The translations under genes were made by a program, and so were the position numbers. Shown piece after piece: positions 35,101 through 45,599 of a stretch of 64,000 bases of DNA; position 1 is the first letter of the stretch; each line of letters begins with the position of its first letter. This stretch comes from Tubiluchus corallicola (Eukaryota; Priapulida; Priapulimorpha; Priapulimorphida; Tubiluchidae): positions 1-64,000 of the forward strand of contig JAQGDQ010000812.1 of assembly GCA_030141605.1 (NCBI GenBank). The letters are read 5' to 3'. The notes under the pieces are model-generated. The model did no database searches, had not been told where the DNA came from, and was given only the letters and a program-made list of their open reading frames with translations.

Positions 35101-38100
35101 TAGGACTGGAACCTAGCCCTTCATTAAAGGTAATCCTCCAAGACTAAATGTTAAACTGTACATTTGGATACATATATATCCTCTTGCAATGAGAAATCAC
35201 CAAAAGAGTGCTATTAGCAGTGTTGAGAAAGTGACAGTATAAAAAGAGCTAACTACAGTTACAACTAGATCTGGAAAAAAGTAGCTAACTATACAGTTAC
35301 AAGTTTTTTCAAAAGTAGCTACCTGTAGTTACAACTACAGCTACTTGAACAGCTAGCTAGCTAACAAAATATGCATAGCGCAATCAAGATATTAGGGCAG
35401 TTCAATGTTAGCTATGAATACGTGCAGTTTATAAACATTAAACATAAGCATGTTTTAAACGTGTGAAAAGATGTTCGTAAATTAAAAACTTTATAAATTT
35501 AAACTCTTGTGATCAGCTTTTGGTGCAGTTATTTTAACGGTAAGTTGTTTGAAACAAGTTTAGACAACATTGCGAAGTCTGAAAGAATAATCAGAGCATG
35601 CGTACCACACTCCTCACTAACGAGGCAAAAGTATAAGTTATTTTGTATTGTAAATAAGATCAATAATGTGATTTTTATAGTGAGTCAGTGGTGCACACTG
35701 TGATGTTTTACCAACTGGCACGAGCATTTTAAATATTAAGAATTTCCTTTTCTAATTACATAAGTCTTTCAAACAGGTAAGCATAATGCTAAGTAATATA
35801 ACTTTGTATGGAAAGTTTGTTAAGATATACTTTAAAATGTCCTTTTTTTCTCTCCTTTAAAGAGCAAAATATTTTACATCTTTTTTCATGTTTAATTTTA
35901 TTTGTTATTACAGTGTAAAAAAATTGCATTTCGAAATTTTTTCACCAAGGCAATTTGTACCTTTGATCAAAACTGAACAAGCCATAATGAACCTGGTAGA
36001 AAATGCCACTATAACACAAAATCGAAGCAGTCAGTGAAGCAATGTTTAGTTTAGGACTAAAGTGGATGCTCACTTCACAGATCCGTGACATGCACATGAT
36101 AAGTGCTTTAACTCGTGAACAATGGGTACAGAACATTACGCAGTTTTGCAACAAAGTTTATTCCAGGCTAACAGCTGGCATTGAGAAATTCAGCATAGTG
36201 TAACAGATATTAAGGCAATTATTTGAAGATCAATGTTATAGTTGCTATAATAGATTTATGCAAACCACACATTCTTGGAATCTGGATGATGTAAAGAGTA
36301 GCTTACAATTAATGCCAGTGTTATGCTGCAGAATTAAATTAGCTCACTATAGCTATTTTTTGCTGTTAAATATTAAAACAGCCCACTATGCTAACAGAAA
36401 AAACGTAGGAAGCTACAGTAACGCTATACTATTACCCAACCCTGGCCATTAGTACTGCAACAAAACTAAATTAATTTCAGCTTCTTGTTTTTAACTTTAT
36501 GTCTGACAGCAATAATACTTTTAACAAGCACAAATATGACCAGTTTTACATTAACAAAGACTTGTTCATATACACATATCCATTTACATGTGCATCTTTT
36601 ACCTTTTTGGCTTCACTTATTTTCAAATCTTTATGCTGCTACTTTGGGACTAAAAAAAGTTGGCATTGAGTAAGACTGGTGTTAACGAGATGCATTAACT
36701 ACATACATGTCTATGCAAATATATGCATTATAAGGGGGCAATATAATGAAGTTTGACTATATTATAGATTTCCTCAGACAGATTTTGAAATATGGAGATG
36801 TTGTTATATTTAGGCATTTTAGCAGTTGCTTCACCGCCTCCTGTGATGATGGTGATTTTTGAAAATTTGAAACGAACACTTGTACTTTTGCTCATTTCAA
36901 AAATACTTTCCCAGCAATAAAAACACCAGTTAGTAATCTCATATAAATGAAAGCTTAAAGCTTGGTTTTTCTACTGCTAGGTTTGCAAGTAAAAACACCA
37001 TGTCAAGAACATGCTTTGCCTAGTACGTGAGCTAGCTGTTGACAGTGGCGAGATGATGTGGTGCACTAACTTGAATGTCAATCAACGAATTACTTGACGT
37101 TAATTACTTTCATGTTGCATAGTACTAGCACGGTACTCACCTTCTGGTGGTTCAGACAATGGAGGACTAAGACAGTACATGTGGTAGCCTCTGTCACAAT
37201 CGTCACAAAATAAAAGCTGGTCCTAAAATGAGCATGAAAAACGTTATTCAGGAAATGTGAATCGGCTCCCAATGGTTTTAAAGCACCACATAACCCAGAA
37301 GCTTCTGCAACAGTGCATGTTTGTAGCAGTGTTTGGTTGAATAAAAGAAAGTGCTTTGCAGGCAATATTACAACAGCTATAATGGGAGTCACCATCAGAT
37401 GTTATAACCAGATTTTTTAAGAAATAGAATGCCTAAGCTGTTGGGCTCTTAAAAATAATTATGCATTCTGTTTATAATATCTCATGACGACTTCCGTTGC
37501 ACATTTTGAAATATTATCCTCTTTGAATATTCCATCTCATTGTGCCGTTCAAATATAGTGTTTAGACACATGTCTTGCCGGTATTTGAAACTGTGGCTTG
37601 ATTGCATTTTTACCAAGCCCAGCCCAAATCAGGTATACAATATAAATCATGTGGACTTCATATCAGAAAAATTTGCATGGGATTACATCACACTCAAATA
37701 AACTTGTAGTTCTATTCTTCAAAATGATTTCATTGTCCAAAATAGCATGACAACTTCAAACCAAGAGGAGACAATAATATTTATAAAAGTTTTTTGATTT
37801 GCCACTAAAACACTCAAACTCTGTAACCATTCAAAAACAAACTGGTACTTATGAAGCTTGTTAATACTCTTACGTCATTGTCAGATGTTCCGCAAAGTCC
37901 GCAAGATTTGCACTCAATGCACTGCCATCTATATTTCTTCACAGAAATTAACATGTTATCTGTAAACTGCAGGCAAGTCGGGTGACCTGGAAACAAATAA
38001 CAAGAATATAATGGTTGACATTTTGCAGCATGACTACCGCTGCTTATGACAATTAGCAAATAGTAATTTTGATGCAAACAATAGCATTTACGTTAATATT

Positions 38101-41100
38101 TAATACATGGTCCATAATATCATACCTGACCGGCCACAGTCTGAGCAGGACACTAGTTCTTCAGGCTGCATTGTCTTCTTGTTCTCCAATGCATCGCCAA
38201 GACAAAAGTCGCAGTAGTCGCTCGAAACAACCTTTTCTTGTCTTGCATTACTACAAGCTGTTAAAAACATTTATTTTACACTATAAAATTTCCATTTTGC
38301 ACCTAGTTTATTGAATTTTAAACACAATCACTGTTTTAAAAACTCATTATAGCTCAGATGAAAGAAATCAGAGATTCTTCCTATTACCAGGTTCACCACC
38401 AGGAGGAAGGTGCCTTAAACACAGAAGCGCTCAAAGAGAAAAAGCCAATATTACAACTTCAGCCTTATTACGCTAAACTAACAGCAAAAAGAATGAATCA
38501 GATTCGAAAGTTATAATGAAGTGTAATCTGATCTGTTTGTCTGTCTATCTTTCTGTTAGGTTTTCAACACATTCATAAGTTATGAAATTTATAACAAATA
38601 ATAATAAATATAATATAATATAATATAATATAATATAATATAATATAATATAATATAATATAATATAATATATTATAATATAATATAATATAATAATATA
38701 AATAATTACAAAGCTTAGCTATAGCAAACTAAATGCAAAAAGTATCTATGGTAGAAAATATTTCTATATTCCCCTGTAATGATATTATGGAAAATACCAA
38801 GTACAAATTAGATAGCAGCGTAAATCAGATAAAAGGGTATTTCTAACTGATTTTTTTGTAAATGCAAAACTTGCATCAACTACAATCTCTTTTGGAAAAT
38901 TAACAATGCAGATTTTATTCATGGAAAAAGTGCAATAGCACTGCCCGGTGTTGGAAATTGTTTGATAGGTCACATATTGATGCGCATCTCATATTAACCT
39001 CACACGCAGATATGCGCACACACCTCAGTAAGTACAATAACATGTTACCCTGTGCAGATGCAGTTGGAGCTGGAGCAACTTTGGGAGATGGTACTGAGTT
39101 GCTATCCTCCGAGTGTTCACTGATAAGCTGATGTGTGTGCGTGACATGATATGTGAGTCCTGGCCGTGTTTTGTACCTAGCCCCACAAACTGTGAAGGGT
39201 AATTATACAACAATTCAGAATTATTTCCAATAGGTAAATGAAGATATACCAAACATGAACTGAAAACCTCAAGCAAATGCACATCTATCAGCGTCTGAAT
39301 CTTTAAAATATAATAATAAGAATAAGCAGAAGCAGAAGAAAATAAAGACAAAAGGAAAAAAGACCAAAAGCTGCCATGTATTCATTTGGCTCAGCTGCCA
39401 AGAATGACCTTCATAGCATTGATTTGCCAATTTTTTCAAACAAAACGGGTTTTATGGTAACTTTGCATTAGTTAGTTGAAAGAGAGATCTTCAATTGTTG
39501 ACCAAAATCTAGCTCAAATGTTATGCAGAGTGAGATGCCAATGCAATAATCAACAAGCTTAAAATACATACTGTCGCATGCAAAAGGTTTCTCCATCTCC
39601 AAATCTTTTTCAGTTTTCTCCTTTTCCGCCTGTTGTTTCTTTTTTCGACTGCTTCCCTATATAGAAGCAGTTTATTTAGGTAAACAAATGCCATTAAGAT
39701 GTTAAAAAGTGTAGAACAGAATACTCTTTGAATAGTATAGAAATATATTTCAAATAGACTTGTGAAATGATATAGCACCTTTACAAGCTATAATTTAGCA
39801 ATTTTGATAGGAAATTAGATAATTCAAGCCACACGATCTTGCAAGATTTTTGATTAGTCATGCAAGCAACGTTCTCAATATTAATACAATACTGACATAA
39901 AAAAGCCAATAATTTGACATATTTCCAATATCACAAACAAAATAACCATCCGGTGTTCACAGTAAGAAAAAGGATTTTTCATTTAACAGAAACAAAAATA
40001 AATGGTAGGCCCCACACTAACACTGTAGTGCACAATAAACAGAAGCTAGTAGGTTTCTAGACATCCTTACCTAAAATTCAAACAAATAAACAAGAAGCAC
40101 ACATGAGAAAAACTTATGTTCAAGACAACTTATAACTTTGAAATGAATATTTACCAGAATATGTACCAAAAAAAACCCCAAAAAGGAAAAGTTTAGGAAG
40201 GAGCTACTTTGTTTGTATTTCAATGCCTAGCACATGATTCATGCACTGCAGTTTTTATGCCCTTTCTTGTAGCGTGTACACAAACAGTCTGAACAAAGAA
40301 ATAAATTGGGCACCTAGGTTTATTCTACTACTCATTGATGCCAGCGTCTTAACTACATTGTTGGCCCAGTTCGTAAAAAAGTCTTTATCCTGTCATTCAG
40401 TGCACAGTATGTGAACAGCATCCCGTCATTCAGAGCACCATTGGTGAATGGCACAGTATTCCATAACCTGTGCAATTGATTAGTAGTACTGCTTGTAGCA
40501 TTAATTTGGGGATAAAAGTGAAATGCTTAGCATAATTATTTATTAGTCCATGAAAAATAACAAGAAAACAAGAAGGTGTCAATATTATGTTAGGGGGAAT
40601 ATAAAACTAAGTTGACTGCACTCACGGATGATCGTGGAGGAGGTTTTTTCTTCTTACGACGAAAAGAATAATCTTCATAGTCATCTACATCCGAATCAGC
40701 ATCTTCTATTTCGCCTGCATCTGGCGGATCGCTTAATTCATCATAATCCTTGTACCATGTTTCCTTCGGTGTTTCATCCACAGTAGCCGATGTAGTCTCC
40801 TCTTCTTTGCTGATGGCCATATTCTCAACAGTTGTAATTTGGTGTTCATCTAGCAAATTAGTTACCACACCATACATGTACATAAAATGAAATGCTAAAT
40901 TATTCCTATCTCACCTAAAGAGTAGGCAACATTATTGTGAATAATCCGCAAGAAGAAGTGAAGATGATGACCTAAACCTAGAAATTAAGGGATAAAATGA
41001 GCAACTGATCTGGGCAGTTCTGGGATATTTACACATGGACCATGGTAATTTTTCCAACTTTAAAGCCTCAGCTAAATCCTGGACCAAAATGAAACAAATT

Positions 41101-41722
41101 AAAGAGCAAAAAAATGGTTACCAGCATCGACAACATCCTCTGTAGGTTTCATTAATCGTTCTTGTAGGAAGGGTGGGAGTCTGCGCCTGCGCCATCTTTT
41201 GGCTGGATATGTATATAGTTGTCCATGCCTGCTACCTGGCATCCGATGTCGCTTCTGCATCCATAAGGAGCAGTCACTCTGAGCAACACCTATGAAGTAC
41301 AAAAACACTCAGTTATAACCAAACTCATTGTGACAAGAATTTTGCAGCTGGAAAGAGCTACACCAGTATTGTAGAAAGGAAGACTACTATCATAACTCAT
41401 ATCATGAATTGATAAATTGCAAACACCCATTTTACTGATGGAGAACAAATGGAACATTTCAGTATTTGGGCTGTTCTCTTAGGCCTGACTTCCCCTAGGA
41501 AAACAATGTCTGCCTACATTCAATTAGCTTCACATTAAAATAATACAGTCTATTTAACAGGCTTTTTAACAATACAAGAAAAAACTAACCAGTCTGAGAA
41601 TCCAAATAAGGAAGCCTTAAACGTCTCTCCACTAAAAGTCTCGTGTTAAAATTTGATGTATTTTCAAGGTATTCAGTATATTGTTTATCCGTCACTCCGA
41701 GAGCAGCCAATGTTACAGTCAT
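29032..41722 (-). CDS. DPF: DPF/d4-family double PHD finger protein (BAF complex type), 9 coding exons
   Basis: Exons in coding order (minus strand): 41722-41591, 41289-41122, 40849-40626, 39656-39572, 39189-39049, 38257-38126, 37986-37874, 37222-37141, 29135-29032. They give about 393 residues, close to human DPF2 (391). Domains: Requiem/N-terminal domain (about 14-100, with [21 protein letters not shown] and [14 protein letters not shown] motifs); an acidic stretch; a Lys-rich basic stretch; one C2H2 finger ([18 protein letters not shown]); and two PHD fingers (YCDFCLGD..., [32 protein letters not shown]). The family recruits BAF (SWI/SNF) remodellers to acylated and methylated histone H3 tails in the nucleus. 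All junction phases agree. By my count exon 1 needs 133 nt for phase, so one of its borders may be off by one. The last intron is about 8 kb and contains another gene. Invertebrates usually keep one member, so DPF1, 2 or 3 is not distinguished. Confidence 0.93.
29136..31211. other. DPF last intron, 3' portion; no gene seen
   Basis: AT-rich intronic DNA between the DPF terminal exon and the nested zinc-finger gene. It contains the 116-bp tandem duplication (29581-29812) and a TA tract at about 30239-30272. A minus-strand open frame of 64 codons (29409-29603) has a protein-like composition but no recognised domain. The likely 5' untranslated exon(s) of the zinc-finger gene should lie here, since an acceptor (TCTGTTGCAG) precedes its ATG at 31190. 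Confidence 0.5.
29581..29812. repeat. 116-bp tandem duplication, two copies
   Basis: The copies are 29581-29696 and 29697-29812, both starting AGGTAACAGATGAATGATAA and ending TTTACCTTGTT. I count two substitutions (GACGAG/GATGAG and TTGTCTCC/TTGCCTCC). Such similarity suggests a recent duplication. Confidence 0.9.
31212..33491 (+). CDS. C2H2 zinc-finger protein, ten fingers, nested in the DPF intron
   Basis: 759 residues in one coding exon. I start at ATG 31212 because the open frame upstream begins right at a splice acceptor (CTGTTGCAG, ends 31190), so the residues before the ATG are either untranslated or from a joined exon. One isolated N-terminal finger (YECPECE…H..H, about residue 97-119) is followed by a Ser/Asn/Lys-rich region. 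Nine tandem C2H2 fingers (about residues 364-622) come next, several joined by TGEKPY-type linkers ([18 protein letters not shown]). A Ser/Thr-rich tail with no clear domain ends the protein. Tandem fingers of this type usually bind DNA, and the target here is unknown. I do not recognise a specific ortholog. A candidate polyadenylation signal is at 34478-34483. It lies on the strand opposite its host gene. Confidence 0.88.
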   Translation: METDYESREDSKHKKLCSTQNLVMSEKFCDVRECVVVLEKLERLKSETKQVENASQKKHITKKQHADADSKQRKIDKLIKAPPVNKICTASKKMSTYECPECEIILSTLLELRDHLSAHVNEKVCEKTDGGNVSTENNETCQSVNSDLTLRCVNCNRFVVNVTHLEKSSQNIMNSVLQPSLSCDQCAPTSCSSPVLATYSSKNYTANSSSNNTKFGQLSDVGVSTRVDHCGDNFLQNAALKSHIVGKHAVSTKKEMNAIPNEGKVIKKEYAVETADLFIHAKENKEAIKSCSLMFKSPDHFLRHIKSNAHQTEKKTVPRKASNEKHNDEETTCLSNDQEYESDTCIKQYSGAKRGRPTKCRTVYYSCDECSIKVRGPKRNLRRHKNRIHRKVRPHKCDQCPAKFYSSSELVVHLRNHTGEKPYICHQCGRDFKYSTGLKEHERRAHTGEKPYKCQECSKAFHSAAMLRYHKRTHDPDSVKKILCELCGKSFPTDRIKSHVYLVHCEDGKPPLKYECNQCDAKFRYKHCLAYHLNRHAGSKPFKCEYCSAEFASPGGRNNHYKKHEEDKKYRCNECGKTFGWLSNLKYHMRTHSAEKNYQCQYCVSKFRYNSNLRDHLKRIHNKILNSATTLDGEPRRGGREKQNFGAQTKGKKKTGKTTICKNNFECAQDHVTHRKMSKYVFDQCDQSNSDLLAESKEQITLPMTFHPQSSKSTVTLRNSSALNFQPNSVVLFNTVQGYPSIQQTSWVTTFSATDFNHS
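33520..33640. repeat. Short palindromic element
   Basis: ATTGGGTCAAGTGAAAATTA at the left is mirrored by TAATTAGACTGACCCAGT at the right (rc ACTGGGTCAGTCTAATTA). AT-rich material lies between. It falls about 30 bases after the zinc-finger stop codon, so it would be in that gene's 3' UTR and could fold. The family is unknown. Confidence 0.5.
33641..35217. other. Intron of the DPF gene (central part) and zinc-finger 3' flank; no gene seen
   Basis: AT-rich DNA. The only marks I can support are the candidate polyadenylation signal for the zinc-finger gene at 34478-34483 and short ATTACAT(C/G)TGTTTATGAATGCTATA-like repeated words near 33899-33975. The open frames are short and have no recognisable domain. 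Confidence 0.4.
35218..36444. mobile_element. Non-autonomous hAT-like DNA transposon with 8-bp target duplication
   Basis: The left end is CAGTGTTGAGAAAGTGACAG and the right end on the other strand is CAGGGTTGGGTAATAGTATA, both hAT-like tips. The flanks are gctattag (35210-35217) and gccattag (36445-36452), a 7/8 match of 8 bp. Near both ends are repeated GTAGCTAACTA.AGTTAC-type subterminal words, the sort of array hAT transposases bind in known families. There is no transposase frame inside. It sits in the DPF last intron, downstream (on the plus strand) of the nested zinc-finger gene. Confidence 0.8.
36453..37140. other. DPF last intron, 5' portion; no gene seen
   Basis: AT-rich DNA with no repeat, tract or protein-like frame I can support, up to the donor at 37140 (minus strand) of the DPF exon 37222-37141. 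Confidence 0.4.
38606..38700. repeat. (AATAT)n pentanucleotide array, about 19 copies
   Basis: A nearly perfect 5-bp array of about 95 bases with one variant unit in the middle (TATTAT). It lies in the DPF intron between exons 39189-39049 and 38257-38126. It is probably length-variable between individuals. Confidence 0.9.
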
Positions 41723-42779
41723 TATGATAAAAGAGAACCTTTAACAAAAGTAAATTAACAAGTGTTAATTCTTTACTCATGCAGAAATGATGTACCATGA
41801 GCAAATCAGGTATAAATAAAGCAGTCTTTCTCATCCGAGTTTATAATTATTATTGAAAAAATGTTAAATTTAAAAATAAGTACACATAGTTTACAATGTT
41901 AGTATTGCATTATATTCTAATATTACAACAAATTTACAATTATATTTCTTCAGTTCAGCATGCTCAGTAACAATTATTGACAGTTTGGAAATAATTATTT
42001 GCTGCTTGTACTAACATAATTTCCCAACCTTCACGTTGCCCTACTGATTGTTACTCTCATCACTCAGGACAAACATGCTTGGTATTATCGCCCGATTGTC
42101 ATAACTTCTATCAGTCAGGAACAGTGATATATGACTGGTTGTAAGATAATGTAAACAATGGCAGAGTGAATTCCAATGGCCCACAACACAAGTACAGAAG
42201 AAATGGGCTCTGAGATTAGCACAAGAGTATTATACAAATAATTTAGAATTGTGTTCATGTAAATCACGTAGTGGTCAAGGAAAAAAATTTGTTGCTACGC
42301 AGAATAGAACTATCACTAATGACATTATAATAGTTAATAAGATCTACAGTATCACAGTACTGTTCAACAGAAGATACAGAGTCAGATTGACTATCAGAAG
42401 CCAGGCTAATACACCTCCGTTGAGTTCTTTCTAAAGCATTTTAAGAGACAGAAAAATAGATAGATAACTTATTTCGCACACATGGTTCGGCACAGTAATG
42501 ACATAAAAAAACTAATGGAAGCCAAATGCGGCAATGTACGACCATTGGGGTCCTTTACACATTGCCCTTATTTAAAGATTAATAAATTTGCAGTGGTTGG
42601 ATGACAATGTGAAGAGAAGGCAGTATTAACTCTTTTAAGATAAAATCTAATTTAACTCTAATAAAAGATACAAATTTATAAAAGTCTTTGAAACTAAAGA
42701 TTTCCTATAAATAAATTTTACTTCATAATTATTATATGTTATCTTATTTATGAACAAGAATCTTACATAGATAATCAGA
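41723..42779. other. DPF upstream flank; no gene recognised
   Basis: This should hold the DPF promoter and any 5' untranslated exon. An AG/G site (TTGTTAAAG, minus strand, about 41740) just above the ATG is a possible acceptor. I see no TATA box or CpG-rich block that I would defend. Open frames are short. An RT relic starts at 42780. Confidence 0.35.
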
Positions 42780-43500
42780 TTTTGTATTCCCTACAATGAA
42801 ATATGTAACATGGTGTAATATAATGTAATGTGATGAGTCCACACCAGTACATTAAGCAGTTGTCACACCACCGCTCAATTTCTGACAAATCTGCTTGTAA
42901 AATCTCTTGATCAGAGGAATTTCTAATTGAACGATAAGGTTTTATTATCATCAACAAAACAGTGGCATATGTGTGTCAGGGGATACACAATCACTAACAT
43001 CATTGATAAAAATAAGAAAACAATACGGTGCCGACAAAGTCCCTCGAGGAATGCAACTGATTACCTCCAGGAAGTGGTTACACCATTTAAAACTACTCTT
43101 TGTCACTGTGTGTTAGAAAATATTAAAACCATTGGAGTAGATTCCCTCTTATACCTGCAAATTCCATTTTTAACATGAGAAGACGAAGAGGAACGAAATC
43201 AACTGCTTTTCTAAAATCAATATATAGAATATCAATTGATGGGAGAGAAGGATTATCGAAGAATTGGGACAGTCATTTAGGCATTCAAAAAGATTTGTCA
43301 TTGTGGAACGTTGTGGTAACGATCCATGTTGATTATTGCTGAATTGGCCAGAAAATAGCAGGAAATTTAGTACACCATCCCACAAAATGGATTGGAGACA
43401 TTTAGAAACAACGGAAAATAGAGAAATAGGGCGTAATTTAGCATAATCACGTTAAGTTGTCCCGTTTAAAGGCAAGTTTTCCTGGAACACATTAGCATCG
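42780..43500 (-). mobile_element. Degraded LINE reverse transcriptase relic (antisense)
   Basis: Minus-strand frames, broken by several shifts, read in order: an NYRPIS-like fingers region near 43440-43480, SNNQHG.LP.RST with TNLFECLND (about 43250-43320), a GV.RG.L.-type segment near 43050, and FADDNK followed by a RSIRNSSDQEILQADL helix (42780-42960). This order is that of RT motifs from fingers to just past the catalytic box, so the strand and family (LINE RT) are firm. The clade is not. The 5' end and the C-terminal part are missing. The whole region is a pseudogene. Confidence 0.75.
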
Positions 43501-43849
43501 CTAAACGAGGACTTAGTGTAGTACTATTCAGACAGTGTGGTACCAGATCACCTTCTAAAAAACGTGAACGCCGATGTAAACTATAAATCGAATATGATTA
43601 AATTCTTCTTTCTTTCTTTTGTTACTCTAATCATAACAAGAAATTAACCTATGCTTTCTTCAAAATTCGGCTTACGAGCAATAAGAGAAATCTTACAAAA
43701 CATAAACTACTAAAATAAGCAATTGATTAGAGAGACCAATTAGAATGTATTAAGCTGGAGACCGTTCCGCACGATCACAGCCTACTAGGCTTTGCACCAT
43801 GAGCTGCTGACAGCCTGAGAATAAGTATTAATTTCATATTTTGGCTTTT

Positions 43850-45020
43850 CAAAGAATGTTTACAGCAGTTACACAGTGGCCTCCCTACTGTTTCCAGTAG
43901 GCACTTTTGGTGCAAGCCTTTCTCTTCTTAATAGCTCCAATTTCTTCAGTCCTTGTTTTTATCTTCGCAGTTTTTTGTTTTTCCTTGTCATCTATATCGC
44001 TAGATCGATTCCATATTTCTTTCTTAGCCGCACCACTTTCAATATGCGCTCATTTAATTCAAACAATTTATCAATATAATCACTACAGAAAATAATCTGC
44101 AGTTGTTGCTTTTCTCCCAATATTTCTATATTTTTCTTGATACTATACTATAGCAGATGCTCAATTGTATCCTCTTCATTATGACAGAGCAGACAGGCAG
44201 TATCTAATTTAAATTTATCAATTCTGTAATTTACTTTTACTGCAATCATATTATGTTTCCACTCTGTTATCTCACATGCAATCTTCTCATCACATTCTTC
44301 TAAGAATTTTCTTTTCTTTTGTTTTGTTTTTGCTTTTTGTTCTTGTCAATAATTTTGTTTTTTTCGTCAATAACCTTCAATGGTTTTTTTTAAGTATTTT
44401 TGGATCATCCCTTAACTTCTTTTTTCCATCTAGATTTTTTCAACTTATTTTCTGCTATATTCAAATTGTACATACTTGCAAGTTTCTCTACATTGTCTGT
44501 TCAACTACCTGGCACTTCACTTTTTTGCACACTTATTAACACTTTCTTTGCATATTTATTTTTCAATGACACGTACAACGTTCCTCTCCACATCAACTGT
44601 TTATAATGCACTCGTTGTTTCATTAACCCCATTCTACACATCAGTAACATGCCCCAAAAACTTGTACTTATTCTTTGTTTCAACATTCCACACATAATTT
44701 CCTTTTACCAAGATTCTGTTTTTTTGCCATTTATTTTTACTTAGGCGTTTCTCATACTTCCATATTAGTAGGAATAGTCATTGTTTCATAATCTAGTAAT
44801 TTAATTTTCATATACTGTGCTCCTGCTTCAGATCTATCACTCCAACTCAAAATTTCCCTTTTTCATGCAATTAATGTCTCACTTCTTTTTCCTATACTCA
44901 TATCATAGGTTCCTTGTTCTGTAATATAATCACCCAAATACTTGTAATGGTCTACATTTTTCAGTTCTTCCTCTTTTACACGTAATTCTTCACACTTCTT
45001 TTCACACTTCTTCACACTTC
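43850..45020 (-). mobile_element. 5'-truncated LINE 3' fragment (antisense), RT thumb and C-terminal zinc motif
   Basis: On the minus strand a segment near 44960-44780 reads HYKYLGDYITEQGTYDMSIG, the post-RT region of a non-LTR element. Nearer the 3' end (about 44150-44200) a C..C…DTIEHLL motif is seen. There are many stops, so it is a pseudogene. The C..C…DT.EHLL motif also occurs at the C-terminus of the sense copy next door, so both probably belong to one family. The left boundary (3' end of the element) near 43850 is uncertain. Confidence 0.7.
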
Positions 45021-45599
45021 AAAGATATCTAAACACTATGTGGAACATATGTAAGAATTAATGACTATGAGTCTATTTAATGAACAAACATTTTGTAAGG
45101 CTTTTGCTAGTCTATATAATACCAATAAAGGTACATTTTGTGTATGTGTGCTTGTTCATCTCTTGGTCAGCTCAAACAATAAGAATACTTATTGAAATGT
45201 GTCCGTATGTTTTTTTTTTGTTTGTTACTGTTTTACATTATAGATGTGTTCGTTTTTTTCAGGGGGGGGGTTATCGGCTATGAGTTAAATAATGATAAAT
45301 TTCTTTGAAGGGCGGAAATATGTCATTTGTATATTTAAATAGAAATATTAGGATATGATAATTAGTGTTTGATTTTGTTGTAGGTATCTTAAATTTTTCT
45401 CTAATAGTAGTGACTGCATGAATTATGGTATTTATTTCTTTTTTTTAGAAAAGTGGTCTTGTACATGCTAAAGTGCATAATTTTGAGTTTTGCTTAGTCT
45501 GATAGGCAGGGTTTTAGAAGTGTGGTAGATTACAGCCATATGTTAAATATCTATAAATATATATACATATATACACTGTAGTTATATATATAATTACTG

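Noticed and set aside
38240-38257. The nearer AG (…CTTGTAG) as acceptor for the DPF PHD1 exon.
   Set aside because: It needs a phase-2 donor but the previous exon ends in phase 1. The AG a few bases upstream (exon start 38257) fits.
43876-44700. Plus-strand Phe/Leu-rich open frames that look membrane-like.
   Set aside because: They are antisense reading of the minus-strand LINE fragment.
43850-45020. A single twin-primed LINE insertion with 45.6-48.1 kb.
   Set aside because: Both pieces contain the C-terminal zinc motif, which twin priming of one element would not give.
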